From Burkholderiales bacterium (GTDB lineage Bacteria; Pseudomonadota; Gammaproteobacteria; Burkholderiales; Burkholderiaceae_C), in NCBI GenBank assembly GCA_019509985.1, contig JAEKLF010000132.1, forward strand, positions 1 to 42,517: a stretch of DNA of 42,517 nucleotides, given 5' to 3'. Both the position numbers and the translations under genes were made by a program. Shown piece after piece: positions 22,994 to 31,641 of the stretch (the first letter of the stretch is position 1; every line of letters begins with the position of its first letter). A model generated the notes under the pieces. The model was not told the origin of the DNA, searched no databases, and saw nothing but the letters and a program-made list of their open reading frames with translations.

Positions 22994-24007
22994 CTAAACA
23001 AACCTCGCGCGGATCGCGTCCATCCAGCCCAGCAGCGCCAGTGTCTCGGCGTGTGGCATGCGCGGACTCTCGACGAGACCGGCGCGGATGCAGGCCTGCG
23101 CCTCGGCGATCTCCCCCTCGAAGCCGTTGATGACGAACGGCGTCTCGACGCGTTCCGCCGGCGCCTTGCGCGTGACCAGCTCGACGGCCTCGGCCTGCCA
23201 GAAGTCCAGCGGGAAACGCAGGCCGGCTTTCGACCCCAGGGCCTCGAAGGCATTGACCGAGGCCGCATCGAAACCGCAGCGGAATTGCGAGGTGACGCCA
23301 CCCGGGAAGTGCAGCGTCACGTTGACCGCCGCGTCCACCCCGGTCGGCGCCATCTTGGCGTGCACGTCCATGGCGACGGGCTCGGGGCAGGTGCCGCCGT
23401 TCATTTGCTGCAGCACCCAGCGCGTCACTGCCAGGTTGTAGATGCCGATGTCCCACAGCGAGCCGCCGGCCAGCGCCGGGTTCCACTGGCGATGCAGCGG
23501 GTCGTAGACGGAGGCGAAGCAAAAGCTCGACTGCATCGCGCGCAGCTCGCCGATGGCGCCATCGCGCAGCATGCGGCCGGCGACGTCGTAGGCGGGCAGG
23601 AAGCGGGTCCACAGCGCCTCCATCAGGAAGACGCCCTTGGCGCGTGCCAGGTCGACGAGGACCTGCCCTTCGGCGCGCGTCGTCACGAGCGGCTTCTCGC
23701 ACAGCACGGCCTTGCCGGCCTCCAGCGCGGCGCGGACGTATTCGCCGTGATTGGAGTGGGGCGTGGCGATGTAGACAGCGTCGATGGCGGCGTCTGACAG
23801 CAGGTCCGGCAACGCTGTCGTCACGCGCGCCGGCGCCTCGCCTTCACGCTGCCATTGCCGGGCATAGGCTTCGCCCTTGGCGGCGTCGCGCGCGAACACG
23901 GTGGCCAGGCGGGCACCGGGCACTGCGGCCAAGGCGCCGGCAAAGCGGTTGGCAATGCCGCCGGGGCCGATCACGCCCCAGCGGAAGATGTCGTTGTCAT
24001 GGGCCAT
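22994..24007 (-). CDS. Gfo/Idh/MocA family oxidoreductase
   Basis: A 337-residue NAD(P)-dependent oxidoreductase. The Rossmann motif is GVIGPGGIANRF near the N terminus, the EKP motif is in VLCEKPLVTT, and the C-terminal alpha/beta domain carries the substrate site. Similar enzymes act on sugars or dihydrodiols; the substrate is unknown. Its ATG overlaps the HPP-CBS stop by 11 bases, indicating cotranscription. Confidence 0.9.
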   Translation of the reverse strand: MAHDNDIFRWGVIGPGGIANRFAGALAAVPGARLATVFARDAAKGEAYARQWQREGEAPARVTTALPDLLSDAAIDAVYIATPHSNHGEYVRAALEAGKAVLCEKPLVTTRAEGQVLVDLARAKGVFLMEALWTRFLPAYDVAGRMLRDGAIGELRAMQSSFCFASVYDPLHRQWNPALAGGSLWDIGIYNLAVTRWVLQQMNGGTCPEPVAMDVHAKMAPTGVDAAVNVTLHFPGGVTSQFRCGFDAASVNAFEALGSKAGLRFPLDFWQAEAVELVTRKAPAERVETPFVINGFEGEIAEAQACIRAGLVESPRMPHAETLALLGWMDAIRARFV

Positions 24008-25148
24008 GGCTGAGCGCTTTCACGAGGTCGGATTGCGTGATGATGCCGACGAGCCGGGCTTGCTCGCCGACGATGGGAAGGTGGTGGTGGCCGGTGGCCG
24101 AGAACAACGGCACCAGTTCAGCGATTGGCCGCTCGGCGCTGGCCACGCGCACCTGGCGCGTCATGATCTGGCCGACGACCTCGGGCTTGCTGGAATGCAC
24201 CGTCGGCGATGCGCGCAGCAGCGCCTGCAGCCGCCCGGCCAGGCCCTCGCGCTGCCGGCCTTCGGCGGCGCGCATGAAGTCGGCGCGCGTGACGATGCCG
24301 ACGATGCGCCGCACGCGGTCCACCACCGGCAGGGCCTTGATGCGGTGCTGCTGCAGCAAGGCCCAGGCTTCCTCGAGCGGCGTGCCGAACTCGACGGTGA
24401 TGACGGGGCTGGACATGATGTCGGTGCAGCGCAGGCCACCAAGGCGGTTGCGGTAGCTCAGCAATTCGGCCTCGTGCAGCAGGCCCGCGAGGTCGTCGCG
24501 CGGCACGTCCAGCACCTGGTTGTAGCGGGCCAGCACGGCGTCCAGTTCGGCGTCGCCAAAGCGCGGCGGCGCGACGGTAGCGCCCGGCACGGCCGGCGCG
24601 GGCGCAGGCGCGTGCTGGGCATGCGGATAGCGGCGGCCGGTGAGGCTGTTGTAGGCCATGCCGGCCAGCACCAACAGCAGCGAGTTCAGCGCCACGGGAA
24701 CGAGCGCGAAATGCCATTCCTGCGTCGACGTCAGCACCATCAGCAAACCGGCCGCGCCGCCCGGCGGGTGCAGGCAGCGCAGCGTGAACATGAGGCCGAT
24801 CGCCAGGGCCACGGCGACCGCGGCCAGCGGCAGAGGCGGCAACGGCAGCCAGTGCAGGCAGGCGATGCCGGCCAGCGCCGACAGCGTGTTGCCGCCAATG
24901 ACGGCCCAGGGCTGGGCCAGCGGGCTGGCGGGCAGACCGAAGACGAGCACCGCGCTGGCGCCCAGCGGTGCGACGAGCCAGGGCAGGCCCGAACCGATCG
25001 CCGCACGGCTGAGCACGCCGGCCAGCAGCACGCCAAGGCCGGCGCCGATGATCACGCGCAGGCGCTCGGTCGCGTCGACGGTCAGCGGCACAGGCCGCAG
25101 TGCAAGCAGCAGGCTCAGGGCCCGCCCGGACAAGTTGGCAGAAGGCAT
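23997..25148 (-). CDS. HPP-family membrane protein with a CBS pair
   Basis: A 383-residue protein. The N-terminal part (about 1-170) has several membrane helices with the HPP family signature (SGLPWLVAPLGASAVLVFG, and LHPPGGAAGLL around residue 125); the C-terminal part (about 240-380) is a pair of CBS domains (VITVEFGTPLEEAWALLQQHRIKALPVV and QVRVASAERPIAELVPLF), which typically sense adenine nucleotides. HPP proteins are proposed transporters; the substrate is not known here. Confidence 0.87.
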   Translation of the reverse strand: MPSANLSGRALSLLLALRPVPLTVDATERLRVIIGAGLGVLLAGVLSRAAIGSGLPWLVAPLGASAVLVFGLPASPLAQPWAVIGGNTLSALAGIACLHWLPLPPLPLAAVAVALAIGLMFTLRCLHPPGGAAGLLMVLTSTQEWHFALVPVALNSLLLVLAGMAYNSLTGRRYPHAQHAPAPAPAVPGATVAPPRFGDAELDAVLARYNQVLDVPRDDLAGLLHEAELLSYRNRLGGLRCTDIMSSPVITVEFGTPLEEAWALLQQHRIKALPVVDRVRRIVGIVTRADFMRAAEGRQREGLAGRLQALLRASPTVHSSKPEVVGQIMTRQVRVASAERPIAELVPLFSATGHHHLPIVGEQARLVGIITQSDLVKALSHGP

Positions 25149-25200
25149 GTCGGCAACACCGCCACGGGCAACTGGCCCGGGGCGGGCGCCGATTGTGCGA

Positions 25201-25234
25201 CCGCGCGCGGTACGCGCGGTTTCAGGACCGCGCG
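25201..25234. repeat. Overlapping GC hairpins
   Basis: Two mutually exclusive inverted repeats: CCGCGCG (25201-25207) with CGCGCGG (25213-25219), and CGCGCGGT (25213-25220) with ACCGCGCG (25227-25234). They lie between the HPP gene start and the AP2-like gene stop. No T-run, so any terminator function is doubtful. Confidence 0.4.
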
Positions 25235-25253
25235 ACCCGCGTGCCCCTGCCGA

Positions 25254-25802
25254 TCAAGCCCGGCCGAGCAGGCCGCTCATCTGCACCTTTAACACCTGGG
25301 CCTGGGCGCGGCGCTCCTTGGTCGCGGCACGCTGGTAGGCGGCCTCGGCCTTCTCGCGCAGCGCGACGGCACGTTGCAGCGCCTCCTGGTAGCGCTCCAC
25401 GGTGTAGGTGTTCTCGGTGCCGATGTAGACACTGCGCGCCAGCGGCGTTTCGCCGAAGCGCGGCAGCGTCACGGCGAAGCTGCAGTCGCGCACCCGGCTG
25501 CCGGCGCGCTGGCGCACGATGGGGCCGGAGATGCCCGAGGGCAGGTCGCTCTGCTTCTTGCGGCTCGGCGTGCGGCGCAGCCGGGACGGCGCGGGCAAGG
25601 TCGCGATGCGTTTGAGCAGCTCCTTGGTCGCCATCGCCAGTGCGCGCCGCGCACCGGTGCCATCCTGGCTGTGGTCAGAGAACAGCTTGGTGCCGCCATA
25701 GCGCAGCTGCCAGCCATGCGTCGACAAATGGTCGATTCTCTGAATGCATTGCGGCACGACAAAGCGTTCGCCGCTGAAGATCACCACATCTCTCGTGTTC
25801 AT
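25254..25802 (-). CDS. Tandem AP2-like domain protein
   Basis: A 182-residue protein of uncertain family. Two segments have a similar pattern of beta strands then a helix: HGWQLRYGGTKLFSD then RRALAMATKELLKRI (about 26-66), and CSFAVTLPRFG, SVYIGTENTYT then RYQEALQRAVALRE (about 110-155). This beta-beta-beta-helix shape with GW/VYIGTENTYT is like the AP2 DNA-binding fold found in some phage and bacterial proteins. A basic linker (RLRRTPSRKKQ) joins them. The ATG at 25802 is preferred over an upstream TTG. Function unknown; the AP2 link is by pattern only. Confidence 0.55.
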   Translation of the reverse strand: MNTRDVVIFSGERFVVPQCIQRIDHLSTHGWQLRYGGTKLFSDHSQDGTGARRALAMATKELLKRIATLPAPSRLRRTPSRKKQSDLPSGISGPIVRQRAGSRVRDCSFAVTLPRFGETPLARSVYIGTENTYTVERYQEALQRAVALREKAEAAYQRAATKERRAQAQVLKVQMSGLLGRA

Positions 25803-26085
25803 ATCGCCCCCGGTCAATTTGCCCGCCTGCGTCTTCGCGCGGCCGGTCTACTAACGCCCCTCTGATGCGGACTGAGTTTATGGGGGTTTATGGGCAAGGT
25901 GCGAATTTATGACTCCGTGAAAACACTTCCATCGAATCGGAGTCAGCTCACGGACAGCTAAACATGGGATTGTGCGGTTTCAGGCCCTGCCGGCGTCCAG
26001 GCAAAGCACGCCTGCGGCCAGCGGTGCCCATGAAGGGAGCGCGGCCAAGCCGGCCCTGAGGCAGGCCGCGAGCCGACCAGGGACT
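25803..26085. other. Intergenic stretch, no gene seen
   Basis: About 280 bases between ubiC and the AP2-like gene. It holds a lower-GC patch (about 25865-25965) with the direct repeat GTTTATGGG at 25875-25883 and 25885-25893, the likely promoter region for the minus-strand AP2-like gene. No convincing -35/-10 pair, open frame or terminator was found. Confidence 0.4.
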
Positions 26086-26628
26086 CTAGCGGCGCGGCCG
26101 CCCGGGTCGCTGCGCGGCCAAGCCCGGAGCGAACAGCTCCATGACGCGCAGCTGCGCACCGCTGCGGCTGAACACCGAGTTGCGCGACCACTGCATCTGC
26201 GCCGGCATGGCCTCGCCCGTGGCGGCCTGCCACTGGCGCGCCGCATGCCGGCGCGTGTGGCCCTGGCGCGCGACGCGGCGCGGCTGCAGCTCGCTGCGGT
26301 GGATGCGGTAGTCGTCGTAGAGCAGATGCGCCAGCGGCCGCGCACCCAGGCCCTTGAGTGCCCGCCAGGGGCCGGTGGTCGCGCGCTGGTGCACGGCCGA
26401 GCGGGCCCAGACCAGCGGCTCGCCGTCCACGCGCAGGATGACCTCGCGCACCACCGTCAGCCCCCGCGGCGGCAGGCCCAGCGCCGCGCGCTCCAGCGCA
26501 CGGAACGGCACCACGCCCTGGCGCAGCACCTGCACCTCGAAGCGCTCGCCGAGCTTGGCCAGCCTGCGGCTCAACGAACCCGGCGCCCGCAGCCAGTCGC
26601 GCAGGCTGTCTCGCGTCGCAATGCCCAT
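26086..26628 (-). CDS. ubiC: Chorismate lyase, UbiC family
   Basis: A 180-residue protein similar to chorismate--pyruvate lyase, which makes 4-hydroxybenzoate for ubiquinone. Family features: TVVREVILRVDGEPLVWARS, and near the C terminus WSRNSVFSRSGAQLRVMELF, where E in VMELF matches the conserved active-site Glu. UbiA, the next enzyme, is encoded about 6 kb away. It lies on the same strand downstream of proC (77-base gap that holds a GC palindrome). No clear Shine-Dalgarno, so the start is approximate. Confidence 0.85.
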   Translation of the reverse strand: MGIATRDSLRDWLRAPGSLSRRLAKLGERFEVQVLRQGVVPFRALERAALGLPPRGLTVVREVILRVDGEPLVWARSAVHQRATTGPWRALKGLGARPLAHLLYDDYRIHRSELQPRRVARQGHTRRHAARQWQAATGEAMPAQMQWSRNSVFSRSGAQLRVMELFAPGLAAQRPGRPRR

Positions 26629-26663
26629 GTCAGCGGCGCCCGGTCGCCCGAAGCCGCTGACGC

Positions 26664-26678
26664 GCCCCCCCGGGGGGC
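26664..26678. repeat. GC palindrome between proC and ubiC
   Basis: GCCCCCC-C-GGGGGGC with 7-base arms, followed by the tract CAGCAAACGAAGTGCGCGTG. Sequences of this form (a C-run/G-run hairpin followed by a GAAG-GTGGGGG tail) recur between genes in Burkholderiales. It lies in the 77-base gap between the proC stop and ubiC start. Confidence 0.45.
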
Positions 26679-26705
26679 AGCAAACGAAGTGCGCGTGGGG
26701 GCATC

Positions 26706-27521
26706 TCAGCCGCCGAACTCTTTACCCAACTCGGCAGCCCTTAGCTGTGCCGCGAGCACTGCGCGGCGGATGGCCGCGTCGACGGCATCGGCCTGCATCG
26801 ACGTGACGGCCGCGTGCGTCGTGCCGCCCTTGCTCGTCACGCGCTCGCGCAGCGTGGTGGGCGATTCGTCCGACGCCAGGCCCAGCGCCGCCGCGCCGGC
26901 ACAGGTGGCCAGCGCCAGGCGCCGGCCCTGCTCGGCCGTGAGACCCATGTCCACGGCCGCGGCCATCATGGCTTCGACGAAGAAGAAGAAATAGGCCGGG
27001 CCCGAACCCGACAGCGCCGTCACCGCGTCGAGGTCGTCCTCGCGGGCTACCCACAGCGTCTGGCCGGTCGGCGCGAGCAGGCGCTCGACCGTGGCGCGCT
27101 CGTCGCCCGTCACGGCCGGCCGCGCGTACAGGCCGGCGATGCCCTGGCCGATCAGCGCCGGCGTGTTGGGCATGGCGCGCACGACATGCTCAGCGCCGGT
27201 CGCGGCCACCAGCGAGTCCGAGCGGATGCCGGCCATGACGGACAACTGCAATGACCCGCCGACCCAGGCCTCCAGCGGCGCGGCGGCCTCGCCGAACAAC
27301 TGTGGCTTGACGGCCCAGACGACGGTGGACGCGCTGGCCAGGCTGGCGTCGCCCGCCGCCAGCGCCTGCACGCCGAACTCGCCGACCAGCTTCTGGCGCT
27401 GCGGCGCGTAGGGCTCGACGACGATGAACTGCGCGGCGGCCATGCCGGCCCGCAACAGCCCGCCGATGATGGCGCTGGCCATGTTGCCGCCGCCGATGAA
27501 GGCGATCACTTCTGCACTCAT
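26706..27521 (-). CDS. proC: Pyrroline-5-carboxylate reductase
   Basis: A 271-residue enzyme that reduces pyrroline-5-carboxylate to proline with NAD(P)H, the last step of proline synthesis. The Rossmann motif FIGGGNMASAIIGGLL is at the N terminus, AVKPQ follows, and the signature GSGPAYFFFFVEAM and SKGGTTHAAV are near the C terminus. The frame opens earlier (27725), but the ATG at 27521 puts the dinucleotide motif at its normal place. Confidence 0.95.
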   Translation of the reverse strand: MSAEVIAFIGGGNMASAIIGGLLRAGMAAAQFIVVEPYAPQRQKLVGEFGVQALAAGDASLASASTVVWAVKPQLFGEAAAPLEAWVGGSLQLSVMAGIRSDSLVAATGAEHVVRAMPNTPALIGQGIAGLYARPAVTGDERATVERLLAPTGQTLWVAREDDLDAVTALSGSGPAYFFFFVEAMMAAAVDMGLTAEQGRRLALATCAGAAALGLASDESPTTLRERVTSKGGTTHAAVTSMQADAVDAAIRRAVLAAQLRAAELGKEFGG

Positions 27522-27615
27522 GGGGGGGAGTCTAAGCGCGCGTTTTCCCGAAGCCAGCGAGACACAAAGCAGCGACATGGCGAGACTACGGTGGTCATTC
27601 ACCCCAAGCCCGCTC

Positions 27616-27972
27616 ATGATCCTGCCCCGCCTTGCCACCACCCTGCTGCTCAGCGTCGCGCTGGCCGCCTGCCAGACCACGCCACCGGCACCGCCAGCGC
27701 CATCTGTCCAGGCTCCGCCTGGCATCGTCTACGCCGGCGGCGACGGCAGCAGCATGGCCAACGCCGTCATCATCCAGACCGAACTCAGGGGCGGCGCCGG
27801 CGTGCGGTCCGAATATGTCTGGCTGTCGCAGCGTTATCCCGGCTACAAGCGCAAGCTCCAGGCCCTGATGCACAAGGACGGCAAGTCCTACGACCGGCTC
27901 GACATCACCACCGCTGACGGTCGCGAGCTGTCGGTCTACTTCGACATCACGGCCATCTTCGGCAAGTTCTGA
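27616..27972 (+). CDS. Hypothetical lipoprotein
   Basis: A 118-residue protein with a lipoprotein signal, MILPRLATTLLLSVALAAC (lipobox LAAC). After a proline-rich spacer comes a compact beta-rich part (GGDGSSMANAVIIQTEL, SEYVWLSQRYPGYKRKLQALMHKDGKSYD, LSVYFDITAIF). No family recognised. It is divergent from proC and ends 2 bases before the next lipoprotein gene, with which it is probably cotranscribed. Confidence 0.7.
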   Translation: MILPRLATTLLLSVALAACQTTPPAPPAPSVQAPPGIVYAGGDGSSMANAVIIQTELRGGAGVRSEYVWLSQRYPGYKRKLQALMHKDGKSYDRLDITTADGRELSVYFDITAIFGKF

Positions 27973-27974
27973 CC

Positions 27975-28988
27975 ATGCCCATCCGCCGCCGCATGCTTCT
28001 GCTCACCACGCTGACCCTGGCCGCCTGCGCCGGCGGCCCACCCGCGCCCAAGCCCTGGGCCGAGACGGCGGCGCACGAGTTGCATCTGTCGCTGACCAGC
28101 TTCGAGCTGCAGGGCCGGCGCCTGACCGTCACGCGCAGCATCGGCGCCGGCGGGCCGTTGCCCGTCGTTGTCTACCTGCCGGGTATTGGCCAGGGCAGCG
28201 AGGCCGGCCAGCGCTGGGTCGCCGCCTGGGCGCAGGCCGGCTACGCGGTGCTGGCCGTGCAGCCACTGGAAGACGACGCGGCGGCCTGGCGCTCCGCGCT
28301 CGCCCGCAGCGGCGAGTTCCGCGAGCTGGGCGAGCTGCATTACGGCGACGCCCTGCGCGGCGCGCGCCTGGCTGCGTTGCGCCGCCTCGTGGCCGGACTG
28401 CAGGCCAATGCCACGGTGGCCGGCGTGGCGCTGGACTGGCAACACGCCGCACTGGCCGGCTACGAGATCGGCGCGCAGACGGCGCTGGACCTGGGTGCCG
28501 ACGCGACCGGCTGGCTGCCCCAGGCCGTCATCGCGATCAGCCCGCCGCCGATGGACGCTGCCGCGGCCACGCCGCCCGCGCTGCTGATCACCAGCGACAC
28601 CGACGGCGATGCGCTCGGCCTGGTCACACGGCCCGCCGAGCGCCGCCGCGCCTTTGACACGCTGCACCCAGGCGCGGGCTGGCTGCTGAGCCTGCCGGGC
28701 GTCTCGCATGCGGCGCTGGCCGGCACGCTGGCACCCGAGGGCTGGCATGTGCAGGACCAGCACCGCGGCGGCGACGCGATGACCGGCAGCCGGCACGGCG
28801 GCGGCGGTGGCGTGGGCCAGGGCTCCCACGGCCCGGCGGGCGGCGCGCCGCGCGGCCCGCGCAGCGGCAGCGCCACCGAGGCGGCGCAAGTCGACCTGAA
28901 TGAGGCGATGCAGCTGAGCGCCGCCTTCCTGGACGCCCGGCTGCGCGGCGGGTCGATGCCCGCCAACCCACACCTGCAGGCGCGTTAG
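27975..28988 (+). CDS. Alpha/beta-hydrolase-like lipoprotein lacking the catalytic serine
   Basis: A 337-residue protein with a lipoprotein signal (lipobox LAAC). From about residue 60, PVVVYLPGIGQGSEAGQRWVAAWAQAGYAVLAVQ is the typical strand-turn-helix of an alpha/beta hydrolase. At the nucleophile elbow, where GxSxG is expected, the sequence is G-Y-E-I-G, so the serine is replaced by Glu. The C-terminal part has a Gly/His-rich insert (HRGGDAMTGSRHGGGGGVGQ). It is either inactive, or the fold is used for binding. Follows the previous lipoprotein gene by 2 bases. Confidence 0.65.
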   Translation: MPIRRRMLLLTTLTLAACAGGPPAPKPWAETAAHELHLSLTSFELQGRRLTVTRSIGAGGPLPVVVYLPGIGQGSEAGQRWVAAWAQAGYAVLAVQPLEDDAAAWRSALARSGEFRELGELHYGDALRGARLAALRRLVAGLQANATVAGVALDWQHAALAGYEIGAQTALDLGADATGWLPQAVIAISPPPMDAAAATPPALLITSDTDGDALGLVTRPAERRRAFDTLHPGAGWLLSLPGVSHAALAGTLAPEGWHVQDQHRGGDAMTGSRHGGGGGVGQGSHGPAGGAPRGPRSGSATEAAQVDLNEAMQLSAAFLDARLRGGSMPANPHLQAR

Positions 28989-28990
28989 CT

Positions 28991-30859
28991 TCAGTCTTCC
29001 AGGCCCAGGAAGCCGCCACTCTGGTGCGACCAGAGCCGCGCATAGATGCCGTTCTGCGCCAGCAGCTCGGCATGCGTGCCCTGCTCGACGATGCGGCCGG
29101 CGTCCATGACGACGAGGCGGTCCAGCGCCGCGATGGTGGACAGGCGGTGGGCGATGGCGATCACCGTCTTGCCCTCCATCAACGTGAAAAGCGATTGCTG
29201 GATGGCTGCCTCGACCTCACTGTCGAGTGCGCTGGTTGCCTCGTCCAGTAGCAGGATGGGCGCGTCCTTCAGCATCACGCGAGCGATGGCGATGCGCTGG
29301 CGCTGGCCGCCGCTGAGCTTGACGCCGCGCTCGCCGACATGGGCCTCGAAGCCGGTGCGACCCTTGGGGTCGGACAGCGTGGCGATGAACTCGTCCGCAT
29401 GGGCCCGCTCGGCCGCGCGCTCCAGCTCGGCGCGCGTTGCATCCGGGCGGCCGTAGAGGATGTTGTCGGCCACAGAGCGGTGCAGCAGCGAGGTGTCCTG
29501 CGTGACCATGCCGATGTGGCGGCGCAGCGAATCCTGCGTGACGCTGGCGATGTCCTGGCCATCGATGAGGATGCGGCCGCCTTTCTGGCCGTTCACTTCG
29601 GGGAGGTCATACAGGCGCAGCAGCAGGTTCACCAGCGTGCTCTTGCCCGCGCCGCTGCGGCCGACGAGGCCGATCTTCTCGCCGGGCTTGATGCGCAGGT
29701 CCAGGCCGTCGACGACGACCTTGCCGTTGGGGTAGGCGAAATGCAGGTTCTCGAAATGAACCTCTCCGCGCGGCACGGTCAGCGCGGTCGCGCCGTTCGC
29801 GTCGGCGATCGTCTGCGGCTTGGACAGCGTGGCCAGCCCGTCCTGCACGGTGCCGATGTGCTCGAACAGCGATGCCATCTCCCACATCACCCAGTGCGAG
29901 ATGCCGTTCAGCCGCATCGCCATCGCCGTGGCCGCCGCCACCGCGCCGACGCCGATGGCCGATACGCCCCACAGCCACAGCGCCAGTAGCGCCGTGCTGC
30001 CCACGAGCAGGGCCGACAGCAGCGTGTTGACGACCTCGAAGCCGGTGACCAGGCGCATCTGGCCGTAGGCCGTGACCATGAAGTCCTGCATCGCCGACTT
30101 GGCGTAGCTGGCCTCGCGGCGGCCATGGGCGAACAGCTTGACGGTGGCGATGTTGGTGTAGGCGTCGGTGATGCGGCCGGTCATCAGGCTGCGCGCGTCG
30201 GCCTGGGCCTGCGCGATCTTGCCCAGACGCGGCACGAAGAAGCGCAGCGCGAGGAGGTAGAGCCCCAGCCAGGCCGCGAACGGCGCCATCAGCCGCAAGT
30301 CGAAGCTGGCGACGATGGCGACCAGCGTGCCGAAGTAGACGGCCACGTAGACGAGGATGTCGACGACGATGAGCCAGGTGTCGCGCACGGCCAGCGCCGT
30401 CTGCATGACCTTGGTGGCGATGCGGCCGGCGAACTCGTCGCCGAAGAAGGCCAGGCTTTGCGCCAGCATGCGGCGATGGAAGAGCCAGCGCAGCCGCATC
30501 GGGAAGTTGCCGAACACGCCCTGGTACTTGGTCAGCGCCTGCACGCTGGCCAGCACGATGCTGACGCCCAGCACCGCCACCAGCGCGACGACGACGGGCT
30601 GGGGCCTGCTCCACAGCTGGGCACGGTCCACGGTGGCCAGCCAGTCCACCAGCGAGGCCATCAGGCTGAACAACAGCGCCTCGGCCGCCGCGATGCCGGC
30701 CGTGAACAGCGTGACCGCGGCGAGTTGCGGCCGCACGCCATCGGCGCAGCGCCACAGGAAGGCGAAGAAGCCCGTGGGCGGCGCGGTGCCGGCGGTTTCC
30801 GGATAAGGATCGACGAGGCGCTCGAAGCGCGCGACTAACGGTTGAAACAGCGAAGCCAT
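28991..30859 (-). CDS. ABC exporter, fused membrane and ATPase domains
   Basis: A 622-residue ABC half-transporter of the MsbA/multidrug type. Six membrane helices in the first 330 residues, then an ATPase domain with GLVGRSGAGKSTLVN (Walker A), LSGGQRQR (signature) and ILLLDEATSALD (Walker B). It works as a homodimer, or heterodimer with another gene. The cargo is unknown. The frame extends a few codons upstream to a TTG; the ATG at 30859 is preferred. Confidence 0.93.
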   Translation of the reverse strand: MASLFQPLVARFERLVDPYPETAGTAPPTGFFAFLWRCADGVRPQLAAVTLFTAGIAAAEALLFSLMASLVDWLATVDRAQLWSRPQPVVVALVAVLGVSIVLASVQALTKYQGVFGNFPMRLRWLFHRRMLAQSLAFFGDEFAGRIATKVMQTALAVRDTWLIVVDILVYVAVYFGTLVAIVASFDLRLMAPFAAWLGLYLLALRFFVPRLGKIAQAQADARSLMTGRITDAYTNIATVKLFAHGRREASYAKSAMQDFMVTAYGQMRLVTGFEVVNTLLSALLVGSTALLALWLWGVSAIGVGAVAAATAMAMRLNGISHWVMWEMASLFEHIGTVQDGLATLSKPQTIADANGATALTVPRGEVHFENLHFAYPNGKVVVDGLDLRIKPGEKIGLVGRSGAGKSTLVNLLLRLYDLPEVNGQKGGRILIDGQDIASVTQDSLRRHIGMVTQDTSLLHRSVADNILYGRPDATRAELERAAERAHADEFIATLSDPKGRTGFEAHVGERGVKLSGGQRQRIAIARVMLKDAPILLLDEATSALDSEVEAAIQQSLFTLMEGKTVIAIAHRLSTIAALDRLVVMDAGRIVEQGTHAELLAQNGIYARLWSHQSGGFLGLED

Positions 30860-30897
30860 CCGGCTAGTTTCGCCGGACAACGTTGTCGGGTCATGTG

Positions 30898-31173
30898 TCA
30901 GCGTCGCCCACCCGGCCTGGCCGCGCGCCGGCTCCAGTACTGGAAGGCGTCCTCGTGGACTTCCACGTCCACCTCGGCGATGCGCTGGCTCAAGCGCTCC
31001 TGGACCTGGGCAACCGCCTGGTTGAACACCAGCGGCGCGATCTCTTCGAGGAAAAAGCCGAGCAGGGCGCCGGCCGCGACGTTGCCGACACGTTCGTCCA
31101 GCTCGGCCTCCAGGTAGCGCTGCAGTGAGTCCACCGCCTGCTCGCGCTCGGCGCGGTCCAGCTCGATGGCCAT
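30898..31173 (-). CDS. DUF2164 family protein
   Basis: A 91-residue soluble protein that matches DUF2164: MAIELDRAEREQAVDSLQRYLEAELDERVG, then LLGFFLEEIAPLVFNQAVA and an acidic tail around EVHEDAFQYW. Function unknown. It starts 5 bases after the stop of the next upstream gene on the minus strand (31179-31604) and is probably cotranscribed with it. Confidence 0.85.
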   Translation of the reverse strand: MAIELDRAEREQAVDSLQRYLEAELDERVGNVAAGALLGFFLEEIAPLVFNQAVAQVQERLSQRIAEVDVEVHEDAFQYWSRRAARPGGRR

Positions 31174-31178
31174 GCCGC

Positions 31179-31604
31179 TTACTGGTTGGCGGACGAAGGG
31201 GCCGAGGCGGGTGGCACCGGCACGGTGACGCCGGGCGACAGCGAGATCTCCTCCACCAGCGTGACGCCGGTGACGAAGTAGCGCGTCTCGCCGAAGCAGG
31301 AGCCCGGCAGGCCGACCTTCTCTTCGTAGTGCAGGTTCACGCGCCGGCCCATGACCTTGTTGATGGCCTGTGCCGTGGCCTCGTCGTGCACGGTGAAATA
31401 GAACTTCTCGACCGAGCTGGTGCCGGGCAGCGACACCAGCGCCTGCTCGCCCTCCCAGGTCTTGCAGACCCAGCCCTTGCGCGAGAGCTTCTGCACCCAG
31501 CCGGCGCGCTCGCCCTCGGAATAGCTCCAGTGCCAGGCGAAGACGAACCAGGCCGTGATGAGCAGCAGCAGGGCAACGAAGGACAGGGCGATCTTCAGGC
31601 GCAT
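31179..31604 (-). CDS. Hypothetical protein with one membrane helix
   Basis: A 141-residue protein with an N-terminal membrane helix (about residues 4-24) and a periplasmic beta-rich part with motifs GWVCKTWEGEQALVSLPG and GLPGSCFGETRYFVTGV (two cysteines). Homologues are common in Burkholderiales without a known function, and some are mislabelled in databases as metabolic enzymes. Linked to the DUF2164 gene by 5 bases. Confidence 0.75.
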   Translation of the reverse strand: MRLKIALSFVALLLLITAWFVFAWHWSYSEGERAGWVQKLSRKGWVCKTWEGEQALVSLPGTSSVEKFYFTVHDEATAQAINKVMGRRVNLHYEEKVGLPGSCFGETRYFVTGVTLVEEISLSPGVTVPVPPASAPSSANQ

Positions 31605-31641
31605 GGCGGTGTGGGCGGAGCCGGGGCGCGGCGATTGTGCG

